Shown: one piece after another, positions 11,301 through 22,440 of the stretch
Layout: each line of letters begins with the position of its first letter
Numbering within the stretch: position 1 is the first letter of the stretch
From: Blastomussa wellsi
Lineage: Eukaryota > Cnidaria > Anthozoa > Scleractinia > Plerogyridae
DNA: 64,000 bases
Direction: 5' to 3'
NCBI GenBank assembly: GCA_947652115.1
Contig: OX393570.1
Span: 18,392,893-18,456,892 of the forward strand
Made by a program: the position numbers and the translations under genes
Notes under the pieces: generated by a model
What the model was told of the DNA's origin: nothing
What the model saw: only the letters and a program-made list of their open reading frames with translations
The model's database searches: none

Positions 11301-13879
11301 GGCTTTGGAAAAAGAACTTATCGAACAGACCGGAGTTTCTCAAACGGAAATCACGAAATATCTACAGGAAAGTGTCCATCTGAAGGAAGACAAGCGAAAG
11401 AAGCTGTTTCGGTGGTACCTCGAGAAAAAGCTTAGTAGGGTAGAATCAGGTACGCGACTGTCCCAAGCTCGAAAGTTCAAAACTCCTTACTGGTCCCCAT
11501 ACAATTCTTTCAATCTTAGTTTTGAGAATTTGGTTGCCAATCAAGACAGAAACACTTGGTTGGCGATTTTCTTTTTTCTCATTACCTGTCTGCTTTACAT
11601 TGTACGGATATTGTTAAGAGAAACTGGATGTTGATCACTTGAGTTAATGCTTACTTTCCAGCAAAGCAGAGTTTTGTAAGCATCGTAGTTGAAGTTTCAG
11701 ACTACGATGTTACGACGTCTACTATAACCCCCTGTTTTAGGTCGAGAAGACGGCTGGCACTTGGACTATAAGCATCGTACAATGCTTTGAACCTTACTTT
11801 GAATTGTACTTCAAAACATTCGACTCGATGCAAAAATGCAACGCCATCTATATTTCGCTCAAATCGCTTTTGCCTCAAATCTCTTTTGCCTCAGTGTCAA
11901 AACGAATCTAAGTGCGAAACCATTCATATGAAAATTAAAAATCATTTTCATAAGGATAGTTCGCACTTAGCCTCGTCTTGAAACAGAGGCAAAAGGTAAC
12001 TCAGAAATGGCCCATTTGCAGAACTAAACAAGAAAACGTGTTCAACAGCCTCGTCGTCCCCATAAGCCCTTGTGGTCACACACCAGAGTGTCTTTTTGTT
12101 GAGCAAGCCGACATATAAGAGGACAGGGGGGAGCATTACAACAATGAAACTTTAAACAACGGGGCAAAGGATGTGGGTGGGATTGTACTGTTACATTCCG
12201 AGTCATGTAACCTATCCGATATTTCAGGACCTACGGTTCCCTGGAATTCGAGTGCGAAGCATGCTATCGACCAAATACTCACAACCGGTTCCTGTCCCCT
12301 CTCCAATCGGAGCACACATCACACAAAAATGAGCGCAAATACTTTGAAATTAAATGTTCGTATTTTCTTCCAATTTGACTGTAGGAATTGGAAACTCTAC
12401 AGGTACCTCATCGATAATTTGTCGTGAACCTGATGCACAGTGATTGGTTTAAATATCTCGCGCCACTTTTTCCCGCCCTTTGTGTAAGCTACGTGTAATT
12501 AATTCGAGTTTTGATTGGTTCACTGGATTGTCTCCGTTCCTTGTGATTGGCCAACGTAATTACTTTGGTTTTTTGCTCAATTAAACTAGCTCCATAAACT
12601 GCTTTTAAATTGATAAAGATTGTTTTCTTCATTCTAAGATGACGAGAGCTACACTTGTTACAAATGCGGCAAGATCTTTGCGTACGAGAGCTACCTAGAG
12701 CGTCATGTTAAGTACGTGTGTCCTGACAAGACCGGCCGGACTTGGAAATGTTCCTACTGCAGTAAAGCGTTTCAGTACCCTTGCTATCTAAGGAGGCATA
12801 TGAGATCTCACACAGGTAAACAACCTTCAAAGTACAACGACCACCGCTTATTATGCACTCGATCAGTTTTTCATTATAGCTGAGCATGGTCACCTAGTTA
12901 TGTGCTATATATAACACGAGCGGGAGTGTTTCATCACATTTCAAAACTACAAAAAGAGAGTTGAAAACGCGACTTGTTCTTTAATCACACTGCATTGAAA
13001 CGAGAACAAATCATTTCCATCCTAAACATCATTAAACGCAGACAAGAATCAGGAATAGGCATCTGGTTTATTGATAGCTTGACTATAAGTACACGGGCAA
13101 AGTTCGAGGATGATCGATTCGTACAACAAATAATGAGGACGTAAACTACCGAAAAACTAACCAATGAGGCTATGCACCCTCCCAGTGTATTTAAAATACA
13201 TTTAATATCAAAAGAATAATAAATATAGGAGAATTAACGAAAAGGTATCGAGAGATGCCGTCAAGTAATCTTAAAACTTCGAAAAACACCTTAATATATA
13301 CCTGACAACAGATAGCCACGCACACTACCAAAATAACTCCCATGGCAAATGCCGGCGCATCCGAATAAGTACTAATTACGCATGCATTCCTTAACATGAA
13401 AAAGTACATATATCTTCTCAATTGAGACTAAAACTACGACAAAAACGATGGTATAAAATCGTAAATGTCTATGCCAATTAAGGTCATATTTCTAAACCAC
13501 GGTCAAGGTGCTGATTGCCTTTGTTTTAAATGAATATGAAACCTGTTCTAAATTGTTCTCCTCGTTTTCTTCAGGCGAAAGTCCTTACAAGTGTACGCAA
13601 TGTGCGCGGGCGTTCGTGCGTTCTACCGACCTCCAAAGACATTTACGTAATCACACAGGAGAAAAGCCATACAAATGTCAAGAGTGTTCTAGGGCCTTTG
13701 CACGATCTACGGACCTAAAACGACACATGCGAACGCACACAGGCGAAAAACCCTACAAGTGTTGGCAGTGCTCAAAAGCTTTCTCCCAGTCTGGTAGTTT
13801 GCAGACTCACTTACATACACACTATAAAGAGTCTCTGCAAATCAAGGGAGTTATACCGGATAAAACAAAAAGGACTTGA
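8313..13879 (+). CDS. SNAG / HNF1-type POU-specific / C2H2 zinc-finger transcription factor
   Basis: Six exons with matching phases: 8313-8382, 8917-8985, 10297-10759, 11247-11449, 12639-12815 and 13575-13879; 428 residues. The start MPKSFLVKK is a SNAG motif, the N-terminal repressor peptide of Snail, Scratch and GFI1 proteins that recruits LSD1/CoREST. An acidic stretch follows ([13 protein letters not shown]), then a charged, coiled-coil-like region (about 150-200) ending [11 protein letters not shown]. Residues 201-268 ([11 protein letters not shown]..., [25 protein letters not shown]) match the atypical POU-specific domain of HNF1 and HMBOX1, including the tryptophan-tyrosine at its end. 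Five zinc fingers follow: the first is C2HC (C-x2-C-x12-H-x4-C, ending HVKYVC), the other four are C2H2, three with TGEKP-type linkers. No homeodomain was found. The exon 5/6 junction splits a finger linker, a common position. The domain calls are strong; target genes are unknown. Confidence 0.87.
11735..11790 (+). CDS. possible alternative terminal exon of the SNAG/POUs factor
   Basis: A good acceptor (CCTGTTTTAG at about 11740) opens a short frame, [16 protein letters not shown] then stop, in the phase required by the exon ending at 11449. Used, it would give a protein with SNAG and POUs domains but no zinc fingers. Read-through of the donor at 11450 instead adds about 60 residues with a hydrophobic segment before a stop at 11632-11634. 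Neither is supported beyond phase. Confidence 0.2.
12440..12600 (+). repeat. CCAAT-rich interspersed repeat, copy 1
   Basis: Shares a block with at least four other places in the window (39960-40195, 43200-43490, 46975-47245, 49375-49600). The block contains TCTCGCGCCACTTTT, then CCCGC..TTTGTG, then TACGTGTAATTA, then GATTGGTTCACTGGATTG and TTGTGATTGGCC. The many ATTGGT/CCAAT words are part of the repeat, so they do not by themselves indicate promoters. Confidence 0.7.
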
Positions 13880-15059
13880 AACTGGCAAGAAATGCCGGAA
13901 TGGAAACTCCCAACATGGGAGACGAGGGCGTCAAGAAGCACAGCAATTGCCCGCGCTTGAAAGGTGATGACAGGGATCAGAGGATATGCACATACTTTGC
14001 TGAATTTGGGGTAAAAGCATCAGTGTTTCGACAGTAAAGACTAGTAATGATGGGTGCGTTATGCTTCCGAACAGGTGCAACCATAAGTATGCTTCTTTTC
14101 ATGAAGTGATATTAATGTACAATTCTCTGTATCAGAAAGATAAATGTTATGATTTGGCTTGAGTCAATTTTAAGTGGACGTATTTGCTGCTAAGTGTAAG
14201 TTGTATCGGTTTGTGTCAAATCAAGGAGAAATCTTCAAGCATGGAGAATTTTATGATTGTTTTACATGCTGCACGAGGTTGCAATGACAGAAAAACGTCA
14301 GTTTGTTCCTCGAGCAGGGTGAAACATAATTTAATGCGCGATTTTTGTAAATGAGGATATTTAGACAACAACTAATCACAACAATCCAACAACACAGTAC
14401 AAAAACAATGAAGTACAACTTACGAGATAAACTGAAATGCAATTGCATTGTGTACTTCATGCTAATATCACCATCTGTCTGCATGTGATTAGTTTTTGGT
14501 TTTCTAAGCGTCCTTTTTTACAATATTCACACAGCCGGTAATGACTAAGTGCCAATGTTTGGTTATAAAGTAAAAATTAATTCATAATTGCGGTAAAAGG
14601 AATTAAGTGGTTGTTTTCTGAAGTCAGCTTCACTCTCAAGTGATTTTTTTCGGTTTGTTTGCTTTTTTATCTTGCTTTTTTTACGCGAGTTGCACTGCCA
14701 AAGATGGAGCGTCACAAATATGTAAAAACAATTAAAGTAAAAGATAATGTATATTTTCAAAATTTTGCTAGGGTACAATATTTAGTTTTGTGTATACTTT
14801 TGCTTGGGAAAACTGTTTTTATTTTCATTGTAAACTTTTGAAGAAAGTGACGAATTGGCTTGTATACCTATCATAAGAAGCTCTCTACCAAAATGTAAGG
14901 TGGTATTGCTACCGAACAAGTACAAGGACTCCGCATATTTTACGTGAAGTAGTCACCATTCATACGACTATAATAATTAATCTTGAAGCTGTCCTCGGCT
15001 TGTGATTGGTTAATAACTGCACGAAAGAATGTAAAAGTAGCCACTCTCATATTCGTATG

Positions 15060-15215
15060 GGTCGGGGGAGGGAAGGAGGGGCTACAGCCCCCCCCCCAAA
15101 TTTTGGGCAACTTACATGTTTTTGGGTAGCAAAATTTGGGCAAGGCAACTTGGGATAATTTTGGGGGGCAAATGGTTCACCACCCCTCCCCCCTCGTACG
15201 CCTATGGTCACACTT
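15060..15215. repeat. C/G-tract repeat fragment
   Basis: An imperfect inverted arrangement: GGTCGGGGGAGGG near the left end and CCTCCCCCCTCGTACGCC at the right, with AAATTTTGGGCAA repeated inside. A related right end (CTCGTACGCCTAT) occurs at 39820-39835 beside another poly-C tract, so this is an interspersed family. Confidence 0.5.
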
Positions 15216-16288
15216 TTGGATTCATGGCTGGAAACAGTTCTTACTTTTGTTAGCAGCATCTGAAGAAATGTATTTACCGTCATCTGTTTCTTTGGAAGAG
15301 ATGTTGATTTTTTTTTCAGTCAACCTTAAAAACGCTAACGGGCAGTTTATTTAAACCAACTATCTTACGTTTCGTTTAAAGATTACAAACGGCTTAAGAA
15401 AAATCCCAAAAACTTTTGTTGAATATTGCTCGAAATCTCAAGGTTATTTCTGTTTGAATTTTTTAACTTTCGTGTATATAGGTTGAAAAACAACATATGT
15501 CTTCTTTTCTTATCTTGATTCAGCAATTTAGTTCATTTTATTATAGTTATAATATAGCTGGGTGTATATAATGCATTATAGGGTTCTACTTAATCTATGA
15601 AATTTATTGTAGAGTGATTTGAATATAGTATAAGATTTCTTATATTAATTACTAATGAATAATTAGGCAATATTACAGCATTCTTATTGAAGTTTGGTAT
15701 TTCTATCATTGACAAAGCCAGATAATTATTTGCGCTCAGTACTGACTCAGTATTGGGCGTCGATAAACGAGTTTGGCCACTTAACCTGTTCTATTTTTTC
15801 AATAAATACTGAACATATCAATCCAATATTGTCAAAATAATGTTTTTTCTCCTTTTGTCAACAAATATTTCCCTCAGTCGCTCTTGCTGTTCCATTAAAG
15901 AAAAATCTGTTTTGATCATGTTTCTGTCGACTCTTTATTGTCCAAATTTTTGTTATCATTAATTATTATATGTAATAACATCTTAATGATTATCGCATAT
16001 TTAGCATCGCTTTTAAGAAATGGTTCAATAATTTAGAGCTTAGCCTAGAAATATTATTCTTAAAACGAGCTGGTCTCATTTTCACTCAATAAAACAAGAA
16101 TTTGAGAACGACTGCGACCTATGAATGTTGTATAAAAGTAAAGTTTGTTCCAAATTTTAAATTGTGTGGGGCGGGAGGATTGGGGTTGGAGGCACGGATC
16201 ATTAGCTATGTTCTAAACAAGCAAGGGCTGGGAATGAGTATTTAAAACCAACTGGCTAAAAGAACATTTGTTAACTATCGCTTTGAGG

Positions 16289-16576
16289 CATTCTCGTCCC
16301 CAGAGCCACTTGTCCCTCTTAGCCGGCTGGGCCTGTGCACGAGGAACAAGTGACTCTGGGGACACATGATTTGATTGGATGAATTATAGCAAAGGGAGTC
16401 CACTCACATGAGCCGTTTTAAAATCCCTTTGTCGCTAGCACATTTAAAACGGAAGTTGTGATTGGAATCCCTTTGTTAGATTTCAGCCAATCAAATCATG
16501 TGTCCCCAGAGCAACTTGTTCCTCGTGCACAGGCCCAGCCGGCTAAGAGGGACAAGCGGCTCTGGGGACGAGATTG
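16289..16576. mobile_element. 288-bp foldback element with 9-bp target duplication
   Basis: Flanked by a perfect 9-bp duplication, GCTTTGAGG, at 16280-16288 and 16577-16585. Almost the whole element is self-complementary: CATTCTCGTCCCC at the left end answers GGGGACGAGATTG at the right, and inner arms carry ACATGATTTGATTGG and its complement. The end modules match the 82-bp MITE at 2401-2482. A 9-bp duplication is typical of Mutator-like elements; that assignment is inferred. Confidence 0.85.
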
Positions 16577-16839
16577 GCTTTGAGGATGTTACTACAGGCT
16601 CTACAGTTTAACCCTGCTATCTCAAACATGGTTCAAAGTGTTTGGTAACTTTGTTTTTGTTTCCATCGGTCGAAATCCATACTGGTTATGATAAAGATAA
16701 AGACGTATGTAACGTTGATTGACAATCATCAGAAACTTTCAGACAACAGTTAGAAAGCGAACTGAAATTTTCCCCCGCCGAATTAGTCGTTAAGGTAACC
16801 CTCAAAGTTGTCTGTATTATTCTAAATTGTATTGGAAAA

Positions 16840-16859
16840 TAGCTCAAGGAAAATACGAG

Positions 16860-16904
<45 letters not shown>

Positions 16905-16962
16905 AAAGAAGTTGTCGTTTTCGTTACTTTCCTTGGGCTATTTTCTAAAAGAAATAGAAAAC

Positions 16963-17004
<42 letters not shown>

Positions 17005-17019
17005 AGCTTGGGAGAACTC

Positions 17020-17050
<31 letters not shown>

Positions 17051-17051
17051 C

Positions 17052-17082
<31 letters not shown>

Positions 17083-17145
17083 CCTCCACTCGTGTTTCTG
17101 GAACTCGATAGAAACGCGGAAAATGTTTTCTATTTCTTAAATAAC
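16840..17145. repeat. array of GTGTTTCTATCGAGTTATAG inverted repeats
   Basis: The word TTTCTATAACTCGATAGAAA, itself nearly palindromic, occurs three times with small changes (about 16879, 16975 and 17095), in alternating orientation, with AGAAATAGAAAACATTTTC and its complement between. It can form a long hairpin. Confidence 0.75.
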
Positions 17146-17179
17146 GTCGTGTTTTGTAAAATTTGTCGTGAACTGTAAT

Positions 17180-17340
17180 ATAGAAGTTGTCGCATTTTGA
17201 GATACTTATCGAGAATTGTCAACCTATCGTTGTCGCATTAAAATGCCATTGTCGCACCTATCGTAAATTGTAATAAAACGTTATCGCAATTTGTAATAAG
17301 CCGAACTGTCGCAAATCGTAATAACACGCATTGTCGTGAT
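17180..17340 (+). repeat. short degenerate TGTCGCAAATTGTAATAA repeats, left cluster
   Basis: At least six copies of a word like (T)TGTCGCAxxTTGTAATAA at irregular spacing. The complementary word is clustered at 21195-21350, so the two groups may be subterminal repeats of one 4-kb element. Confidence 0.55.
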
Positions 17341-18358
17341 GATTGTCTACATGTTTCTTGTGTCAATAAACTTTTATAATCCGTACACATTGTTCAGCTA
17401 CTGTAACCAGAGCTCGCGATCCGAACAGAGAACATCAAGAGCAACATCTTGAACAGAGTATTCGACGTACCAAACAACCAGCGAACAAGGAAGCATTAAG
17501 ACAATTTAATAAAATTATTTAATAAAAACTTAACTAGTGAGCAGCACTCTGCGAACTGTAGTTGTATAACTTCTTTAATTCTCCTACGCGTTTCGTGTGA
17601 TTATTAAAACGTACACTTCGTCAGGGAGTTTAACAATACAACACGAAGCGCCTGTTTTTATACCTAACTCATACTAGAGTTTATATTTCGTAAGAACACA
17701 CCTGCGCAGTAACGCGTCTAGGAAACAGGCGGTAAATTTCGGCAAGGTGTGACATATTTTGTGCGTGATATAATTTTGGGGCCCACAGTTTTAGAACTTT
17801 AACTGTCTTTGGCCGCTATTTTTGGACGGAGTTAGAATGGAAATCCTACACCAGTAATTTTCCTAAAACTTGAATTAGCTGCAAAGGGACATGGCTTCGC
17901 TAGAAGCGCATACCTTTTCCTGTATTTTTTGCCAGCCAACGTGAAAACGTCCAATATTCTACGCTCATTTTTATTACGAGATAAGTTTTAAAGAACTTAT
18001 TGATTCGGACCTGATAGAGGTTGAAAAATATATGGACTAAAATTGCTACTAATCCATGTGTTTAATCAGTGAAATCTTTCTCCTGGTATTTTATTTAATT
18101 TCTGCAGTTATCGTGTATTCTACGAAATTTCAGAATCGTTCTTATTCTAAAGAACGTTTAGAAATTACGACACTTCGCTACGGTTGCAGGGTAGCTGTAT
18201 TCAACAAAACATTTCCAAAACACTGAATGTACTTATTGGTGCGTCCCATAAAATTATGACGTTTTTTTAAATTTACATTGGTACGTTATTTGAAAATGCC
18301 GCAAGCGCTATCACAATTTAGAACAAGAACCATGCGACAGATTTTATTGGAGCCAAAA

Positions 18359-18672
18359 GATTATAGAAATTTTTACGTTCTTATTTTCACATTATTGTGC
18401 CAAACGCCACCAAATACACGAATACATTTGGTAAAAAAGATTCCACAGAACAAGAGAGAACAAGTATTGTGGGTAAGTAGTGCAGAATTACAAGGATGGA
18501 AGTGGATTGCAGCCTGATTATAAAAATTTTTACGTTCTAATTTCCATATTATTGTGACAAATGCCACCGAATACACGAATAAATTTGATAAAAAAGATTC
18601 CACAGAACGAGATAGAACAAGTATTGTGGGGAAGTAATACAGAATTACATGGATGGAAGTGGATTGCAATTC
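18359..18672. repeat. tandem duplication of a 157-bp unit
   Basis: Copy 1 starts at 18359 and copy 2 at about 18516. They share long blocks such as AAAAAAGATTCCACAGAAC and GGATGGAAGTGGATTGCA and differ by scattered substitutions. The second copy carries a stop in the frame open in the first, so a coding role is unlikely. Confidence 0.8.
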
Positions 18673-19286
18673 ATCAAAATACAGAAATCAAAGCTGAAAT
18701 TCTGGCGAAATTTTTAATCTTTTTAAAATAGTTATTGTTTCTTCTTAGTTGATATTTCTTCGCTTTCACCACTTTTAGCATTTTTCTCCTTCTATTGCAA
18801 GACAACAAAGCACAATTACAGCAAACTACAGGCCATGCTTATTGAAATATGATATATCAGGCGTGACGGTTCCCTTTAAACGGGAAAGTGATGCTCATTG
18901 AGGGCACATTCCGGTATCCGAATCCGAAACCGCACTGAGTCGACGGCTTTCGTCTCGCATTTGCTAGGCTAAGCGCGACAAAATGCTTGGAGTCAATCAA
19001 GCTCACGAGTGCTCGCGCTGCTCACTGATTGGATAGGCAAACTTGGAAACTTTCCGAACGCTTTAACGAAGATTTACGATTAAAACGATCGCGCTCCCCC
19101 GAATGCATCCGCGCGCGCTGTTTTCTTGCATGTATTTGCTCATATTTCCATGGTTACATAATCATGATTCAAGATAAAGAGAACAATTTGAAGCACGCAC
19201 ATTGTTGTATATACGTAAGTCTTAGGCGGTGTGCTGAAAGGGAAATAAAACTAGAAACGTGTGGCGTATGTAACATTATTCTTGTA

Positions 19287-19376
19287 GGCTAAATTACGAG
19301 CTGCTGGACCTGAGAGAGCGACAAAATAGTCTATCACTCTTGTTGACAAGAGGAAAAAGACACTTCTTACAGGAAC
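19287..19376 (+). CDS. orphan exon candidate
   Basis: Acceptor CTTGTAG then an open frame LNYELLDLRERQNSLSLLL... ending GKRHFLQEL at a CT|GTGAGT donor in phase 2. It looks like a helical segment and lies upstream of the ZIP gene on the same strand. Its phase does not fit the next ZIP exon, so it may join an unseen exon or be spurious. Confidence 0.22.
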
Positions 19377-19545
19377 TGTGAGTATCGGGGACTTGACCAG
19401 AGGGGAGTAAAGACGTAGAATCAAAATATAAAGTTTAATCTTATGCCATTACCAAGTTCTGAATATTGCTTATTAAGGATTATCGTCGGTCAAGTTGAAC
19501 CTTTCAAGTATAAATCGAAAGAAGGAGGAAGAAGTTTACAGTAGA

Positions 19546-19770
19546 CCCTATATTCAACGTTACGTGCGGGTTTTAAGTGTTTTATAGCTATCGCAGAGTT
19601 TTACGTGAATAAAAGTAGCTTCCCAGTGTCCCCATTATATCCATTAGACTCTTACATCGAACGCATATTGCTTAATGTCTGATTACTACTAGTTTAGACA
19701 CTATATTCAACGTTACGCTCGAGTTTCAAGTGTTTTATAGCTATCGCAGAGTTTTACGTGAATAAAAGTA
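19546..19770. repeat. direct repeat pair of about 73 bp
   Basis: The segment beginning TATATTCAACGTTACG and ending TTTTACGTGAATAAAAGTA occurs at 19549-19620 and again at 19701-19770. Confidence 0.75.
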
Positions 19771-20448
19771 ATATTTAGCAACAATACAAACCGGCTGAAA
19801 CACCAGTACCCATTGTTGGTTTGCAACCAATCCCGAGAGATTCAAATGGCAATATGCGTGGCGGCCATGTTGGATGACCACACAAAAGAGTTTAATAACC
19901 AGAAATATTTTGTTCATGTCATCCAACATGGCGTCGATGTCGTTACTTGCAAACCAAGAATTAACAGCATAGGTTAAACTTAATATTCCATTAGCAAGTT
20001 TAATGTGTTTTAAAGTCATTGAACTTGGTAATGTTACGCAAATTCAAGAATGGAGTCAGGTTGAACTTCTCTGGTCGTATAGCGTGCACCGAATTATATC
20101 CCGTTTTGGGGCCATTTACATAAAGTGGGCAGCCAGAATAAAGTGCGCGGGAATCTTTTAAATTTATGCTTAACATGCCTTAGGCCCTGTTTATACGTCG
20201 CACAATTGTCGAATTTAATTCGGACGAATTTAATTCTAGGACCTGCTGGTCATTAAATTCGACGATTGTGTGACGTATAAATCGAATAACATTCGTCCGA
20301 TGAATTAAATTCGTGCAAGACGTTGTATCCGTGGCGTCAATGTTTGTAAACATATCAGTGACGTCACTCATTGTTATTATTGTCCAACCAGTAAACTATT
20401 GGCTGGTGAAACAAAGAGATCTTTTGTTTAACTTGTTAGCAGTTTAAA

Positions 20449-21100
20449 TAACAAAACCAATGTTTGTAAACAAATATCTCCCCTATTTAATATAGTTCGC
20501 GTTGCACTCTGGCCCGTGAATGGGGACTAAATAAGCGTGAGTAAAAATGAAAAAACTCGGAGCATCTGTCCTATGATTAAGGGATCTATAGAATTCAGAA
20601 GAAAACCTATAACAAATATAATGAGATGTGTTGTTTGGGCGAATTGCAGCATCTGTTTCCTAGATAACACACCAGCAGTAGGCAGGCTTCTGATAAGTAG
20701 CTTCAATCATCTTTGCCAGTGATGGCCCAGAAAAACCAATACTCGTGACAACTGCGAGAAAAGTTCGATAAAAACGAAAGCCACTCGAAGGGACGCGAAA
20801 ACAAAAAAGTGACGCAACAAACATGGACATGACGTCATTCGCCCCTGATAAATGTGATTGGGGGGACCAAATTGGTGTCCACAGATTCACAAGAAATCTC
20901 GATTTCCATCCAATACAGGATAGAAATGCGTTCTATCGAACGCAATAACAAAACCAATGTTTGTAAACAAATATATCCCCTAGTTCGCGTTGCACTCTGG
21001 CCCGTGAATAGGGACTAAATAAACGTGAGTAAAAATGAAAAAAAACTCGGAGCATCTGTCGTATGATCAGGGGATCTATAAAATTCAGAAGAAAACCTGA
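20449..21100. repeat. direct repeat pair of about 155 bp, 497 bp apart
   Basis: The segment from AACAAAACCAATGTTTGTAA to ATTCAGAAGAAAACCT is present at 20449-20608 and 20946-21099, nearly identical apart from a short deletion. The interval includes an AT-rich palindromic zone upstream (20185-20330) whose arms contain GAATTTAATTCG-type words. Confidence 0.75.
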
Positions 21101-21194
21101 CGCCTGTTATACATTTGGCATATAACAAAGATCAGAAAAGGTTAGGGTCCTGATACTGTAACTGATTTTCAAATACCATACTTGTAATTCAGGC

Positions 21195-21350
21195 GAGTTA
21201 TTAAATTTTGCGTTAGAAAAGTTATTACACTTTGCTTTAAAAAGTTATTACATTTTGCGTTGATACATTTTGCGTCGATATTTATATATTACATTTTGCG
21301 TTGGTATTAAATTTTGCGGTGATTGTTATTACATTTTGCGTCAGTTTTGC
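21195..21350 (-). repeat. short degenerate ACATTTTGCGT repeats, right cluster
   Basis: Six or more copies of TTATTACATTTTGCGTT-like words at irregular spacing, the reverse complement of the word clustered at 17180-17340. Confidence 0.55.
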
Positions 21351-22440
21351 ATGACTTTGCGACGCATAAAGGTCACTTGTGTTCGAGCTTTTGTGTGTAA
21401 GTTGTTTTGTATTCTTATACGCCTCTTTGAATTAGAAAGTTTTATGCACAGGACAAAGTTAGTAATTTCGTAGAACTGTCCCCTTATGCTGCTACCTATT
21501 TTTTTTCTGATGGCGGCCTATTACCCTGAAAACACTCTAGTATATAGGTTTTTGGTTACGCAAAATGTCATTGTCCTTTTTTGTTTTCGCTACGACCTAG
21601 TTTATTCCTTAATAGATCACCTGGAACGGCCCAAACTACCATGCTTTTGTACTTAACGAAGACATGTTAAGCATAAATTAAAAAGATTCCCGCGCATTCT
21701 GGCTGCCCATTTTAATTATGTCAATGGTGCCCAAAAACCGGGTATAATTCCGTTTCGATGCTCTCTATACTAATGTTTCTCTAAAAATGGAGGACGTATT
21801 TTAGTCTTCATGTATTTGGTGGGTGGTTGGTACGGCAAAAGCAGTGTTCAAGAAAAATGCTCCCGTATGGTGAGACAAAGGTGTGAAAAATCGTGAAAAA
21901 AATGGCCATAATTATGATAATCCTTACGGATTCAAGGCTAAGTCTGCTAAGAATTTCAAGTACTGTTTACATTTGTTTGATTCCAGGTCGAAACGAAGTT
22001 TGGATAACTTTTCTAATTGTAGCTACTGTAACGCATTTTACGTGAATAAAAGAAACAGTTATCGGTTACGTCATTTTTTATTTATTTAATTATCATAAAG
22101 CTATTTCCTTGAGGCTTTCGCTACAACTTCTCGATTGCTCATTCACTAATTCTTGCCTTAGAACTCAGTGGCAGTCAAATGAAGCTAAACACGTCATTTA
22201 AAGTTCCTATAATTTAACAGAGGTAAGGTTTAAACGGTTCTGATTGTCTTAGAGATAAACTGCTTGTTGATCTACACCGCATATTTTAACAGCTTGACTG
22301 TTGCTGTGTTTTCTAAGGACAATAATTTTACCTGTTTCCAAGCTGGTGGCTCGAACTACTCAAACCCTTACATTGTCGACTGGCCGCTCTTCAGAGCCGG
22401 CTGACTAAATTTTATTAATTGGCTGTTATTTTTTTCGCAG

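Larger units (their letters stand above)
13880..22440. other. long repeat-rich intergenic region
   Basis: 8.5 kb with no confident gene. It holds a C/G-tract repeat fragment (15060-15215), a 288-bp foldback element (16289-16576), an inverted-repeat array (16840-17145), short TCGCAA/TGTAATAA-type repeats (17180-17340 and 21195-21350) and several direct duplications. One exon-like stretch (19287-19376) is listed separately. Confidence 0.6.

Noticed and set aside
18278..18517. 79-codon plus-strand frame
   Set aside because: It covers a tandem duplication whose second copy has a stop in the same frame; no splice or domain support.
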